From the NCBI RefSeq assembly GCF_021233055.1, contig NZ_CP089538.1, forward strand, positions 1,407,501 to 1,471,500: DNA of 64,000 nucleotides, read 5' to 3'. The stretch comes from Spirosoma oryzicola (GTDB lineage Bacteria > Bacteroidota > Bacteroidia > Cytophagales > Spirosomataceae). Position 1 is the stretch's first letter. Each line of letters opens with the position of its first letter. The notes beneath the pieces were generated by a model. The model was not told the origin of the DNA and ran no database searches. It worked only from the letters and a program-made list of their open reading frames with translations. Below, in pieces: positions 35,667-43,991 of this stretch. The position numbers were made by a program, and so were the translations under genes.

Positions 35667-36077
35667 ATGAAAAAACCATTACTCTATTCACTGTTCATTC
35701 TGTCATTTTGCGGTTGCGGCAAGAAGGAGCAGGAGTTGAATCCTGATTTTACAGTCGGATTAACCGGTGATTACCCAGTCATTGCCTATAATGACGCGGC
35801 TACAGACACAAAGATCCCAGGCACAAAATACACAGCGTCGCTCGGTGTCAATAAAGTAGATATGACGCATATCCATGTCAAAATGACGAGTAATTTTTCG
35901 GGAACAACGCGAACCGATGATATCGCTGATTTTGAGCTGATGCGTGATGCATCCAATCCGAGTCTGTACGCAATCTATTACAGGAGCAGTGATATCGGCA
36001 CAATCACAACCAGTGAGATTACTATTGTTGATAACACAGCGCCTAGAAATGTGACAACAATCAAAGCGAAACGATAG
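35667..36077 (+). CDS. Small lipoprotein of unknown function
   Basis: A 136-residue protein with a lipoprotein signal: charged start MKKP, hydrophobic core and a Cys in SFCGCGKK near residues 15-18. The mature part is hydrophilic and beta-rich by eye (VKMTSNFSGT, FELMRD, SEITIVD), which would suit a small periplasmic beta-sandwich. No family is recognised. It sits between parB and the DUF5683 gene on the same strand but has its own terminator upstream, so it may be a separate unit inserted in a conserved gene block. Confidence 0.6.
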   Translation: MKKPLLYSLFILSFCGCGKKEQELNPDFTVGLTGDYPVIAYNDAATDTKIPGTKYTASLGVNKVDMTHIHVKMTSNFSGTTRTDDIADFELMRDASNPSLYAIYYRSSDIGTITTSEITIVDNTAPRNVTTIKAKR

Positions 36078-36381
36078 AAAGAAGAAAGGGCCGCAAATGG
36101 CACGCGTACGACCGCTGTGGTTTGAATCGACGCTTCTCCTGCGAACACCAGTTAGTCAGAAACGCTGCCCGTGTAGAGTGATTCTGGAAGCGTACTCGAA
36201 ACAACGTCAAGCCGCCAGTGACCATATTCACCAACTTTCTGTAACTTGCAGACTAAATAAATAATACCGTTTAGTGAAAGCGGAACGTTGCGGAGAAGGG
36301 ATTTCTACGATCTATATCTTAAATTACCTTAAAAGGGTGGCAGACCGGTCGAAAAGAGGAACGGTTAGTCGTTGTTTGTTC
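36078..36381. other. Intergenic region before the DUF5683 gene
   Basis: About 300 bases between the small lipoprotein and the ATG at 36382. The frame of the next gene is open from a GTG at 36274, but that extension lacks a signal peptide and reads as untranslated. I see no hairpin with a T-run and no clear promoter. Confidence 0.4.
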
Positions 36382-37173
36382 ATGAAACAACAACTATTTC
36401 TATGGATGGCCGTTCTGCTGTTTACGACGCCCTTGTTGGCTCAGCGCCCGGCCATTGCACCCGCGCAAACCCCCGCAGCGGTTGATTCTACTCGGCAGGG
36501 TGCTTCGGCAACCGATACAATTCCAGCAGCCGTTCGGCGCAATGGTATCCGGGTTGGTAACTCAGTATTGACACCTGAAAGTGACTCAGCTTCGTTGGCT
36601 ACCGATACGGTTCAGGTAACCGCGAAGCAAGAGGCTCAGATTCGAAAAATTGTTCCGCGCAAAGCGACAATTCGTTCCTTGGTCCTGCCTGGCCTTGGCC
36701 AAGCGTATAATCGTCAGTATTATAAAATCCCATTCATCTACGCTGGTTTTGGCGTTATGGGTTATTTGTTCTTCAAGTATCGGGGGCTAGCTAACCAAGC
36801 CGAGGAGGGGTATCGTCTCTTGTTATATGGGCGAACTTTATATATTACACTACCTGATAATATGGTTCCGGCTTCAATTGAAAAACCAGCTGAGATTCAG
36901 GAAAAAGTAGATCAGGTCGTAATTGGTAGTCAGATTATCCAGTCAACGACAGGAGCCAAGGGCGGGTACGATTTGTACCGGCGCTACCGGGATATGAACA
37001 TTCTGCTGTCAGTTGCGCTTTGGGGCCTAAACATTGTTGAAGCGAACGTCGCGGCTCACCTGAAAACTTTCGATTTGTCCGACGATATTTCTATGCGGGT
37101 CGAACCTAGGGTGTTGCCTGTTCCCGGAGCAGGCTTTGTACCGGGTGTTCGGGTCGCTTTTACGTTCAAATAA
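36382..37173 (+). CDS. DUF5683 domain-containing protein
   Basis: A 263-residue protein starting at ATG 36382 with a signal peptide (MKQQLFLWMAVLLF, cleavage near LLAQRP), an Ala/Pro/Thr-rich linker and the DUF5683 domain from residue about 97: RSLVLPGLGQAYNRQYYKIP, a membrane segment (IYAGFGVMGYLFF), YRLLLYGRTLY and a second hydrophobic helix (ILLSVALWGLNIVEANVAAHL). The family is common in Bacteroidota between parB and dapB; its role is unknown. It lies 76 bases before dapB and is probably in the same transcript as dapB and lepB. Confidence 0.85.
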   Translation: MKQQLFLWMAVLLFTTPLLAQRPAIAPAQTPAAVDSTRQGASATDTIPAAVRRNGIRVGNSVLTPESDSASLATDTVQVTAKQEAQIRKIVPRKATIRSLVLPGLGQAYNRQYYKIPFIYAGFGVMGYLFFKYRGLANQAEEGYRLLLYGRTLYITLPDNMVPASIEKPAEIQEKVDQVVIGSQIIQSTTGAKGGYDLYRRYRDMNILLSVALWGLNIVEANVAAHLKTFDLSDDISMRVEPRVLPVPGAGFVPGVRVAFTFK

Positions 37174-37249
37174 GTACGGATGTGGAAAACTCACGTAATC
37201 AGCGTTGATAAGCAGAGAACCACAGCCATAAACCAAAAATTACATTCAA

Positions 37250-37996
37250 GTGAATATCCTTCTTCTTGGCTACGGAAAAATGGGTAAAGCCATCGAGCAG
37301 ATCGCGCTCGAACGGGGCCATCAGATTGCCGCTCGTGTTGATGCGCATAACCGCGCTGACCTGGAAACGATTCCGGCGGATGCGGTTGATGTTGTCATTG
37401 AATTTAGCTCACCGGAGTCAGCCGTTGACAATATTAAGAGTTGTCTTCAACGTGGCTGGCCGGTCGTTTGTGGAACAACGGGCTGGTTAGGTCACCGGAC
37501 GGAAATCGAGCAGCTTTGCCAGGAAAAAGAAGGGGCCTTTTTCTACGCGTCGAACTATAGCATCGGTGTCAACCTGTTTTTTCGCCTAAACAAAACGCTC
37601 GCGCGATTCATGCGCAATTATCCGTCGTACCATGTGTCGATGACGGAAATCCACCATACCGAAAAGAAAGACGCACCCAGCGGAACGGCGATTACGTTAG
37701 CCGAAGGCGTTCTGGAAGGCCTGCCAAACAAACAAGGTTGGGTTACGAAAGAGGCTGGTGATGATAAGGGTTCGCGCATCAATTCGACCGATGCCGTCGA
37801 GATCGAATCCTTGCGGGAAGGAACCGTACCGGGTACGCACACCGTCCGTTATGATTCTGAAGTTGACCGAATCGAAATCACGCACATTGCGCACAGTCGT
37901 CAGGGATTTGCCCTTGGCGCGGTAGTGGCGGCTGAGTGGCTTATCGGTCGTCAGGGCGTTTTCGGTATGGACGATTTGTTAGGATCGATTGAATAA
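37250..37996 (+). CDS. dapB: 4-hydroxy-tetrahydrodipicolinate reductase
   Basis: A 248-residue enzyme of lysine/diaminopimelate synthesis that reduces 4-hydroxy-tetrahydrodipicolinate with NAD(P)H. NAD motif GYGKMGKA lies at residues 7-14, the catalytic region EIHHTEKKDAPSGTA near residue 129 contains the conserved His pair and Lys, and YASNYSIGVNLFF near residue 99 shapes the site. It starts with GTG; no in-frame ATG fits better. Its position after DUF5683 and before lepB is the conserved order of this group. Confidence 0.95.
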   Translation: MNILLLGYGKMGKAIEQIALERGHQIAARVDAHNRADLETIPADAVDVVIEFSSPESAVDNIKSCLQRGWPVVCGTTGWLGHRTEIEQLCQEKEGAFFYASNYSIGVNLFFRLNKTLARFMRNYPSYHVSMTEIHHTEKKDAPSGTAITLAEGVLEGLPNKQGWVTKEAGDDKGSRINSTDAVEIESLREGTVPGTHTVRYDSEVDRIEITHIAHSRQGFALGAVVAAEWLIGRQGVFGMDDLLGSIE

Positions 37997-38108
37997 CGAT
38001 TGTACGATCAGGCGATTATAAATGACGGGCGGTTAGGGTAAAACGACTCAGTATTTGTAATTTCGCAAAAAGGCATCATTAATACCTCATATAAGTAATT
38101 GAATTAAC

Positions 38109-39281
38109 GTGTCGATAACCAAAACACAGACCGAAACAAGGTCGGTTAAACCCCAAAAATCACCCATTCGGGAGTGGTTCGATTCTGTACTGTTCGCTGT
38201 TGTAGCCGCTACGCTTATCCGGTGGCTGTTCATGGAAGCGTTTACGATTCCAACGCCCTCGATGGAAAATAGCCTGATGGTGGGTGATTTTCTGTTTGTA
38301 AGTAAACTTCACTACGGCACGCGTACCCCACGTACCCCTTTGCAGGTACCACTGACGCACCAGAAAATATGGGGAACGGATATTCCTTCGTACAGCACGG
38401 CTATCCAATTGCCATCGTATCGGCTGCCGGGCTTCACGCACGTCAAAAATGGCGATGTGGTCGTGTTTAATGTGCCGCCTAAATACCTTAATGACAATAT
38501 CGATTATCCCGTTGATTTGAAAACGAACTACATCAAGCGGTGCATCGGCATTCCGGGTGATGTGCTCGAAGTTCGGCAGCGGGCGGTATTTGTCAACGGA
38601 AAGCCTTTTCCAACGCCACCCCGTTCCGAGCAGAAATACTTTATCAAAACCAACGAAACGCTGGACGCTACCTTTTTTCGGAAATATGACATCGTGAATG
38701 ATTACCGCGATCCAAGTCAGCCAACCGAAAACTGGAAGCCGCTGGAGCAGTACAACGACTCGACCAAAACATCAGCGATGGTTGGGTACATGGTGAACAC
38801 CACCGAAGACGTGATTGCTAAATTCAAAGGGTTTGACTGGGTAAAAGGAATCGAACCGATGACCGACAAGCCCGGTGAAATGTCGCCCGGCATTTACGGA
38901 ACGCCGACGTTTAAATGGAATCACGACAATTTCGGTCCGATCACCATTCCGAAGAAAGGTGCTTCGACGCCGATCAATGCCCAAACAATTGCGCTCTACG
39001 GGCCAGTGATCGAGCTGTACGAAGGCAATGAGAACGTAGAAGTAACACCAACCAGCATCAAAATCGGCGGTCAGCCCATTTCGTCGTACACCTTCAAACA
39101 AGACTACTACTTTATGATGGGTGATAACCGCGATAACTCGCTCGATTCGCGGTTTTGGGGCTTTGTTCCCGAAGATCACATCGTGGGTAAAGCCGTATTT
39201 GTCTGGATGTCGCTGGACCCTAATCCGGCCAACGTCTGGAATAAAATCCGCTGGAATCGATTGTTCAGAACAATCGATTAA
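38109..39281 (+). CDS. lepB: Signal peptidase I
   Basis: A 390-residue inner-membrane peptidase that removes signal peptides from exported proteins. A membrane anchor at residues about 27-47 is followed by Ser51 in TPSMENSL, the general-base Lys143 in [11 protein letters not shown] and the C-terminal [14 protein letters not shown] near residue 338. Between the Lys box and the GDNRDNS box lies an insert of about 190 residues, longer than in E. coli, typical of long Bacteroidota enzymes but of unknown role. It starts with GTG at 38109 and ends before a terminator at 39309. Confidence 0.94.
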   Translation: MSITKTQTETRSVKPQKSPIREWFDSVLFAVVAATLIRWLFMEAFTIPTPSMENSLMVGDFLFVSKLHYGTRTPRTPLQVPLTHQKIWGTDIPSYSTAIQLPSYRLPGFTHVKNGDVVVFNVPPKYLNDNIDYPVDLKTNYIKRCIGIPGDVLEVRQRAVFVNGKPFPTPPRSEQKYFIKTNETLDATFFRKYDIVNDYRDPSQPTENWKPLEQYNDSTKTSAMVGYMVNTTEDVIAKFKGFDWVKGIEPMTDKPGEMSPGIYGTPTFKWNHDNFGPITIPKKGASTPINAQTIALYGPVIELYEGNENVEVTPTSIKIGGQPISSYTFKQDYYFMMGDNRDNSLDSRFWGFVPEDHIVGKAVFVWMSLDPNPANVWNKIRWNRLFRTID

Positions 39282-39308
39282 TAAAAGAAAAACCGGGCTC
39301 AACGCGAG

Positions 39309-39367
39309 ACCCCAAAACTGTACAGGACCGTTTTCGCCGTCGGTCCAGTGCAGTTTTGGGGTTTTTC
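39309..39367 (+). terminator. Terminator after lepB
   Basis: Twelve-base arms (ACCCCAAAACTG and complement) enclose an inner GGACCG/CGGTCC stem and end in GTTTTT. It is 27 bases after the lepB stop. Confidence 0.85.
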
Positions 39368-39433
39368 TCTACAAACAGCCAGTCATTGATCGATACCGGT
39401 TTATCAATACCTCGAAAGACCAATCCTCAACGT

Positions 39434-40429
39434 ATGAAGCACACGATAAAGCCAGTGAAAAGACTGAGCAATTTCGCGGTTAATTATTTTTTCGTTTCGT
39501 TTTTCATCCTTGCTTTCCTGGGTCAAGGTCTGTACCAACGCGCACAGGCTGGCGAAGCGGACAGCCAGGCGGTCCGTGGTCCCGGTAAGAAACGGCGTGC
39601 CGAAGCAACACGCAAGCGGGCGAAAGCGAAAACCGTTACGCGCAAGCTGGTAAAAGGAAAAACGATGAAGCGGAGTGTTAAAACAGACGCTATTGCTTCA
39701 GTGGCGACCCTACCTGGCCTGGGCGGTACGCGCGTAGCCGCAAAAAGCCAGCGCTTGAAAGGAGCCGTGTATTATCTGGCGTCCGGGCACGGCGGTCCCG
39801 ATCCGGGAGCGATTGGACATTACGGCAAAGCCTTACTTCCTGAAGATGAATACGCCTACGATGTTACAATCCGACTGGCACGCGCGCTGATGGAGTATGG
39901 CGCGACGGTGTACATGATTATTCGCGACCCTAACGATGGGATACGAAACGAAAAGTTGCTGAAGCTGGATCACGATGAAGTTACCTATCCCAACCAACCC
40001 ATTCCGCTGAATCAGTTAGCGCGTTTGCGCCAGTGTACGGACGCCATCAATCGATTACATCGCAAGCATAAAGGTGCTTATCAGCGCATGATCACCATCC
40101 ATGTCGATAGCCGCAGCGCCGGTCAGAACATTGACGTGTTTTTCTACCACCATCAGAACAGCGCAGTGGGTAAACGACTCGCGCAAAGTATCCACCGCAG
40201 CTTTACGGCTGGCTACAAGCGCAGCCAGCCGGGTCGTAATTATTTGGGAACGGTATCGGACCGGAGCGCGTTGTATGTCGTTCGAAACAGCCAGGCGCCT
40301 ACCGTATTTATTGAGTTAGGAAACATTCGGAACGAGAAAGACCAACGGCGTTTTTTGCTCGCTGACAACCGACAGGCATTGGCCAACTGGATATGCGAAG
40401 GCGTACGAGCCGACTATTCGTCCCGATGA
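39434..40429 (+). CDS. N-acetylmuramoyl-L-alanine amidase (Amidase_3 type)
   Basis: A 331-residue exported hydrolase from the ATG at 39434 (the frame is open to TTG 39356). A signal or anchor helix (NYFFVSFFILAFL) is followed by a very basic Lys/Arg/Ala-rich stretch (residues about 40-85) and the zinc amidase domain: SGHGGPDPGA with the first His, PEDEYAYD with the Glu ligand, ITIHVDSRS with the second His and VFIELGNIRNEKD with the catalytic Glu. It cleaves the bond between muramic acid and the stem peptide. The basic stretch may bind wall polymers. It is followed by convergent ung after 12 bases. Confidence 0.9.
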   Translation: MKHTIKPVKRLSNFAVNYFFVSFFILAFLGQGLYQRAQAGEADSQAVRGPGKKRRAEATRKRAKAKTVTRKLVKGKTMKRSVKTDAIASVATLPGLGGTRVAAKSQRLKGAVYYLASGHGGPDPGAIGHYGKALLPEDEYAYDVTIRLARALMEYGATVYMIIRDPNDGIRNEKLLKLDHDEVTYPNQPIPLNQLARLRQCTDAINRLHRKHKGAYQRMITIHVDSRSAGQNIDVFFYHHQNSAVGKRLAQSIHRSFTAGYKRSQPGRNYLGTVSDRSALYVVRNSQAPTVFIELGNIRNEKDQRRFLLADNRQALANWICEGVRADYSSR

Positions 40430-40441
40430 TTGTAACGTAGT

Positions 40442-41107
40442 CTACCAGTCGATAGGAGGGAGTCCTTTGCTTTCCAGATAAGCGTTGGCCTGGCTAAAAT
40501 GCTTGTTGCCAAACCAGCCACCCCATTGAGCCGCCATCGGCGATGGGTGTTTAGACTTGAGAACCAAATGCTTTTTTGAGTCAATTACCGCTCCTTTTTT
40601 CTGTGCGTAAGCGCCCCAGAGCATAAACACGACATGCTCCTTTTCGTCGGAGATTAGTTTAATAACTGCGTCGGTAAACGTTTCCCAGCCTTTGCCCTGG
40701 TGCGATCCTGCCTGCCCTGCCCGAACGGTGAGAGTCGAGTTTAGAAGCATGACGCCCTGATTCGCCCACCGCTCGAGGTTTCCCGATTTGGGAACGGGTT
40801 TGCCCAGGTCATCCTGAATTTCCTTGAAGATATTGACTAGGGAAGGCGGTTTGGTAATACCGTCGGCTACCGAGAAGGCCAGACCATTGGCTTGCCCCTC
40901 GCCGTGGTAAGGGTCCTGGCCGAGAATGACCACCCGTGCATCGTCGAAACTGCACGCGTTGAAAGCGTTGAACATAAGCCGACCGGGGGGATACACGCGT
41001 TGAGTGCTGTATTCCTGCCGCAAAAATTCAGCTAGTTGAACAAAATAAGGCTTATCAAATTCGGGCTGTAACCGCGTTTGCCAGGATTCTGCAATTGATA
41101 CATTCAT
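40442..41107 (-). CDS. ung: Uracil-DNA glycosylase
   Basis: A 221-residue family 1 UDG that removes uracil from DNA. The water-activating Asp65 is in GQDPYHGEG; the HPSPM...GGWFG segment near the C-terminus is the minor-groove loop with the conserved His. Start is the ATG at 41107. The longest frame of the opposite apaG gene would overlap it, but the real apaG start at 41251 leaves a 143-base divergent gap. Confidence 0.96.
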   Translation of the reverse strand: MNVSIAESWQTRLQPEFDKPYFVQLAEFLRQEYSTQRVYPPGRLMFNAFNACSFDDARVVILGQDPYHGEGQANGLAFSVADGITKPPSLVNIFKEIQDDLGKPVPKSGNLERWANQGVMLLNSTLTVRAGQAGSHQGKGWETFTDAVIKLISDEKEHVVFMLWGAYAQKKGAVIDSKKHLVLKSKHPSPMAAQWGGWFGNKHFSQANAYLESKGLPPIDW

Positions 41108-41250
41108 GTAGGGAACTGATAAGAGTGATTCGGCATTATAGGCCTACAAACGCCAGAAACCACTCCCTAAAAATTTTTTTGAGACTGTTCTTGCGTAACA
41201 AAACTAATCAACTTAATTTTCGTTTTAAGGTTGCAAACGACACTAAATTT

Positions 41251-41637
41251 ATGGTATCGTCAGTCACAGAAGGCGTAAAGGTAAGCGTGAAGACCGAGTA
41301 TCAATCAGATTACTCAAGTCCGCTGCAAGCACACTACGTGTTTACTTACCGGATTACAATCGAGAATGCCAGCGACTACACCATACAGTTGCTCCGCCGG
41401 CATTGGACTATTTTTGATTCCAACGGGACTGTCCGGGAAGTGGAAGGAGAGGGTGTTGTTGGACTACAACCCGTGCTTGAACCGGGTGAAGTACATCAAT
41501 ACGTGTCCGGCTGCAACCTGCGCTCAAGCATGGGCAAAATGGCTGGTACGTACCTTGTCGAACGAATCATTGATGGGAAACAGGTTCGCGTAGCGATTCC
41601 AGAATTCACCATGATCGTCCCTTACAAATTGAATTAA
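41251..41637 (+). CDS. apaG: Co2+/Mg2+ efflux protein ApaG
   Basis: A 128-residue single-domain protein, the normal length of ApaG, from the ATG at 41251. The longer frame back to 41095 adds basic residues not typical of the family. Seen are YVFTYRITIEN near residue 29, LLRRHWTIFDSNG near 47 and the GEGVVGLQPVLEPGE segment near 69. The fibronectin-III-like fold is linked to Co2+ resistance and Mg2+ efflux in enterobacteria by genetics; its direct function is unclear. It is divergent from ung and followed by a methyltransferase. Confidence 0.92.
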   Translation: MVSSVTEGVKVSVKTEYQSDYSSPLQAHYVFTYRITIENASDYTIQLLRRHWTIFDSNGTVREVEGEGVVGLQPVLEPGEVHQYVSGCNLRSSMGKMAGTYLVERIIDGKQVRVAIPEFTMIVPYKLN

Positions 41638-41694
41638 TTCTCACCGTGCCGCGCTGGTCAGACTGCGCCGGAGCGGTCTTCAGTCTTCACGTTT

Positions 41695-42468
41695 TTGATT
41701 CGCGCTTACATTCGTTATCTCGCTCGCGCTCGCGACGAACATTCACTACACTCGCCTTTTTTATTTGCGCTTTACACCCGAATTGTTCGGGCCGATAATC
41801 GCTCAGACGCTGTTTTCAAGCCCATCAAGGCGCTACAGAAAAAACTGCGTGCCAATCGACAGTCGATTACCGTCACGGATTTTGGGGCAGGCTCCAAAGT
41901 AAACGCATCCCGCCAACGAACGATTGGCGACATTGCCCGCAATTCGCAGAAGTCGGCCCGTTTTGGGAGGTTGCTGTTTCGGCTTATTCGTCGGTTTGAG
42001 GCTAAAAATATCCTTGACCTAGGAACATCGCTTGGCATCACAACGGCCTACATGGCGCAGGCTGCTCAAGCCGGTCGTGTACTGACGTTTGAAGGATGTC
42101 CGCAGACAGCGGCTGTTGCCCGGCAAAACTTCGACGAGTTAGGGATTCCGAATGTCGAGATTGTTGTCGGTAATCTTGAAGAAACACTGGCTGCGCAGAT
42201 AACCCAGTTTCCGTCGATCGACTTCGTGTTTTTTGATGCCAATCATCGCTACGAACCTACGATTCGGTATTTCGAAATCTGCCTGACGAAGATTCATAAC
42301 GATACGGTGTTTGTGTTTGATGATATTCACTGGTCGGCTGAAATGGAACAGGCCTGGGAGTACATAAAAGCGCATCCGTCGGCAAGCGTAACGGTCGATC
42401 TGTTCTGGATTGGGCTTGTGTTTTTTCGGCAGGAGCAACCCCGGCAGGATTTTATTCTCCGCTTCTGA
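41695..42468 (+). CDS. Class I SAM-dependent methyltransferase (O-methyltransferase-like)
   Basis: A 257-residue protein. The SAM-binding motif I is ILDLGTSLGITTAYMA near residue 103, the second acidic position is LTFEGC, and FVFFDANHRYEPT near residue 180 followed by VFVFDDIHW resembles O-methyltransferases of the catechol/caffeoyl-CoA type. A short N-terminal segment with HSPFLFALY is common in Bacteroidota versions. No in-frame ATG is suitable, so TTG at 41695 is the likely start. It follows apaG by 57 bases on the same strand. Substrate unknown. Confidence 0.82.
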   Translation: MIRAYIRYLARARDEHSLHSPFLFALYTRIVRADNRSDAVFKPIKALQKKLRANRQSITVTDFGAGSKVNASRQRTIGDIARNSQKSARFGRLLFRLIRRFEAKNILDLGTSLGITTAYMAQAAQAGRVLTFEGCPQTAAVARQNFDELGIPNVEIVVGNLEETLAAQITQFPSIDFVFFDANHRYEPTIRYFEICLTKIHNDTVFVFDDIHWSAEMEQAWEYIKAHPSASVTVDLFWIGLVFFRQEQPRQDFILRF

Positions 42469-42568
42469 GACGATTACCCCGTAATTCTACTTAGCTTTTG
42501 CGCGGAACAGGTAAGAAAAGATGCTAACTTGTCGTTGTGTTTCTGCATAATTCCGAGCCTGTCTTTAT

Positions 42569-43930
42569 ATGAAATCGTTAACCTTTACCCGCTTAACTTT
42601 CGGCATTTTTGCCGGGTGGTTGTTGCTCAATGGAAGTGCTTGTACCAAGTCGGGTAACGAATCCACAGACCCAACTGTCACTGCTTCATTCGATCTCATT
42701 CAGCAAAAAATCCTTACGCCTTCCTGTGCGTCGTCCGGTTGTCACGCGTCCGAAAAAGATGCTAGTTTTGCACAGCATGGCCTGGTATTAGCCGAGGGAT
42801 TTGCTTATCAGAATCTGGTCGGTGTTGACCCCAAAAACAGTGCGGCCAAAGCGGATGGGCTGAAACGGGTAAAAGCGTTTGCTTCTCTGGAAAGTCTACT
42901 CTACCATAAGTTGACCGTTACGGCCAGCCACCACACGGGCAAACAATACGGCAATCCGATGCCGTTGGGCGGACAACTGCTTCCTGACGGGCAGATTGAA
43001 TTTGTCCGTCGCTGGATTGACGCTGGTGCTCCCAAAACGGGTAGCGTAGCGGATGCGGCCCTGCTGGACGATAAAACCACGGCGATAGCGACGTACGAGC
43101 CGTTGGCTGTACCCGCTGCCGGAACGGGCTTTCAGCTGGCGATTCCTGCGTTTGCTATTCAGTCGAATGTCGAGCGGGAATTGTTTATGCGTCGGTCCGT
43201 GGGTAATACCGAGGCTATTTACGTCAACCGGTATGAAACCAAAATGCGCAGTGGCAGCCACCACTTTGTTGCTTATTCTTTTCGGGATACCAACTTCCTG
43301 CCTAACCTGAACGACGTCCGGGATTTGCACAACGCCGACAAGTCGCTTAACCTGACAACAGCGCTTACAATGGCGAACCACGTTTATCTGGCCGGATCGC
43401 AGGCGCAATACCAGGATTATACATTTCCGGAAGGAACCGCTTTGCTGATCCCGGCTGGTACGTCGCTGGATTTAAACTCGCACTACGTCAACAAGACGAA
43501 CGGGGTGATGCAAGGAGAGGCACAGATCAATCTCTACACTGTCGATAAATCGAAGGTGCAACAGGTTGTTAAGACGCTCGACCTGAACAACTCAAGCCTA
43601 GCGATTCCTGCCAATAAACGAGTGACGCTGACCAAATCGTTTGTTTTCGATAAGCCGCGCAAGGTGCTGACTTTAACGTCGCACATGCACAAACTGGGCG
43701 AAAAATTCGTCATCAAGATTAAAGGAGGGAGCCGGGACGGAGAGATTGTTTACACGTCTACCGATTGGGAGCATCCCGACATTGTAACGTTTCAATCGCC
43801 GATTCTTTTGCAGAAGGGAGAAGGGCTGACTTCAGAAATAACGTACAACAATACGACCAGCAAAACCGTCAACTTTGGTTTGACCAGTGAGGACGAAATG
43901 GGGATAATCTTCGGCTATTACTACGAGTAA
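42569..43930 (+). CDS. Lipoprotein with CX4CH haem motif and PHM-like copper monooxygenase domain
   Basis: A 453-residue exported protein; the signal ends near SAC (about residue 25), a plausible lipobox. Cys53, Cys58 and His59 (CASSGCH) form a CX4CH motif as in cytochrome-c-like domains of secreted bacterial proteins. The C-terminal half shows a full set of copper ligands like those of peptidylglycine alpha-hydroxylating monooxygenase: His231-His232, His305, His372-x-His374 (HMHKLG) and Met444 (DEMGIIF). If the fold is right, it is a periplasmic or surface copper oxidoreductase with its own electron-transfer domain. The substrate is unknown; no adjacent partner is seen. Confidence 0.7.
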   Translation: MKSLTFTRLTFGIFAGWLLLNGSACTKSGNESTDPTVTASFDLIQQKILTPSCASSGCHASEKDASFAQHGLVLAEGFAYQNLVGVDPKNSAAKADGLKRVKAFASLESLLYHKLTVTASHHTGKQYGNPMPLGGQLLPDGQIEFVRRWIDAGAPKTGSVADAALLDDKTTAIATYEPLAVPAAGTGFQLAIPAFAIQSNVERELFMRRSVGNTEAIYVNRYETKMRSGSHHFVAYSFRDTNFLPNLNDVRDLHNADKSLNLTTALTMANHVYLAGSQAQYQDYTFPEGTALLIPAGTSLDLNSHYVNKTNGVMQGEAQINLYTVDKSKVQQVVKTLDLNNSSLAIPANKRVTLTKSFVFDKPRKVLTLTSHMHKLGEKFVIKIKGGSRDGEIVYTSTDWEHPDIVTFQSPILLQKGEGLTSEITYNNTTSKTVNFGLTSEDEMGIIFGYYYE

Positions 43931-43956
43931 CAAGTAAACAAAACCCATTAACAAGA

Positions 43957-43988
43957 CAAATCCCGTAGCCACCTGACTACGGGATTTG
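43957..43988. terminator. Bidirectional terminator between the copper protein and topA
   Basis: Perfect 12-base arms (CAAATCCCGTAG and complement) with an eight-base loop; T-rich to the right. It sits in the 61-base gap between convergent genes. Confidence 0.8.
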
Positions 43989-43991
43989 CTT

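Noticed and set aside
41095..41107. Overlap of the longest apaG frame with ung
   Set aside because: The apaG family length and first conserved residues fit the ATG at 41251, so the overlap is only an extended frame.
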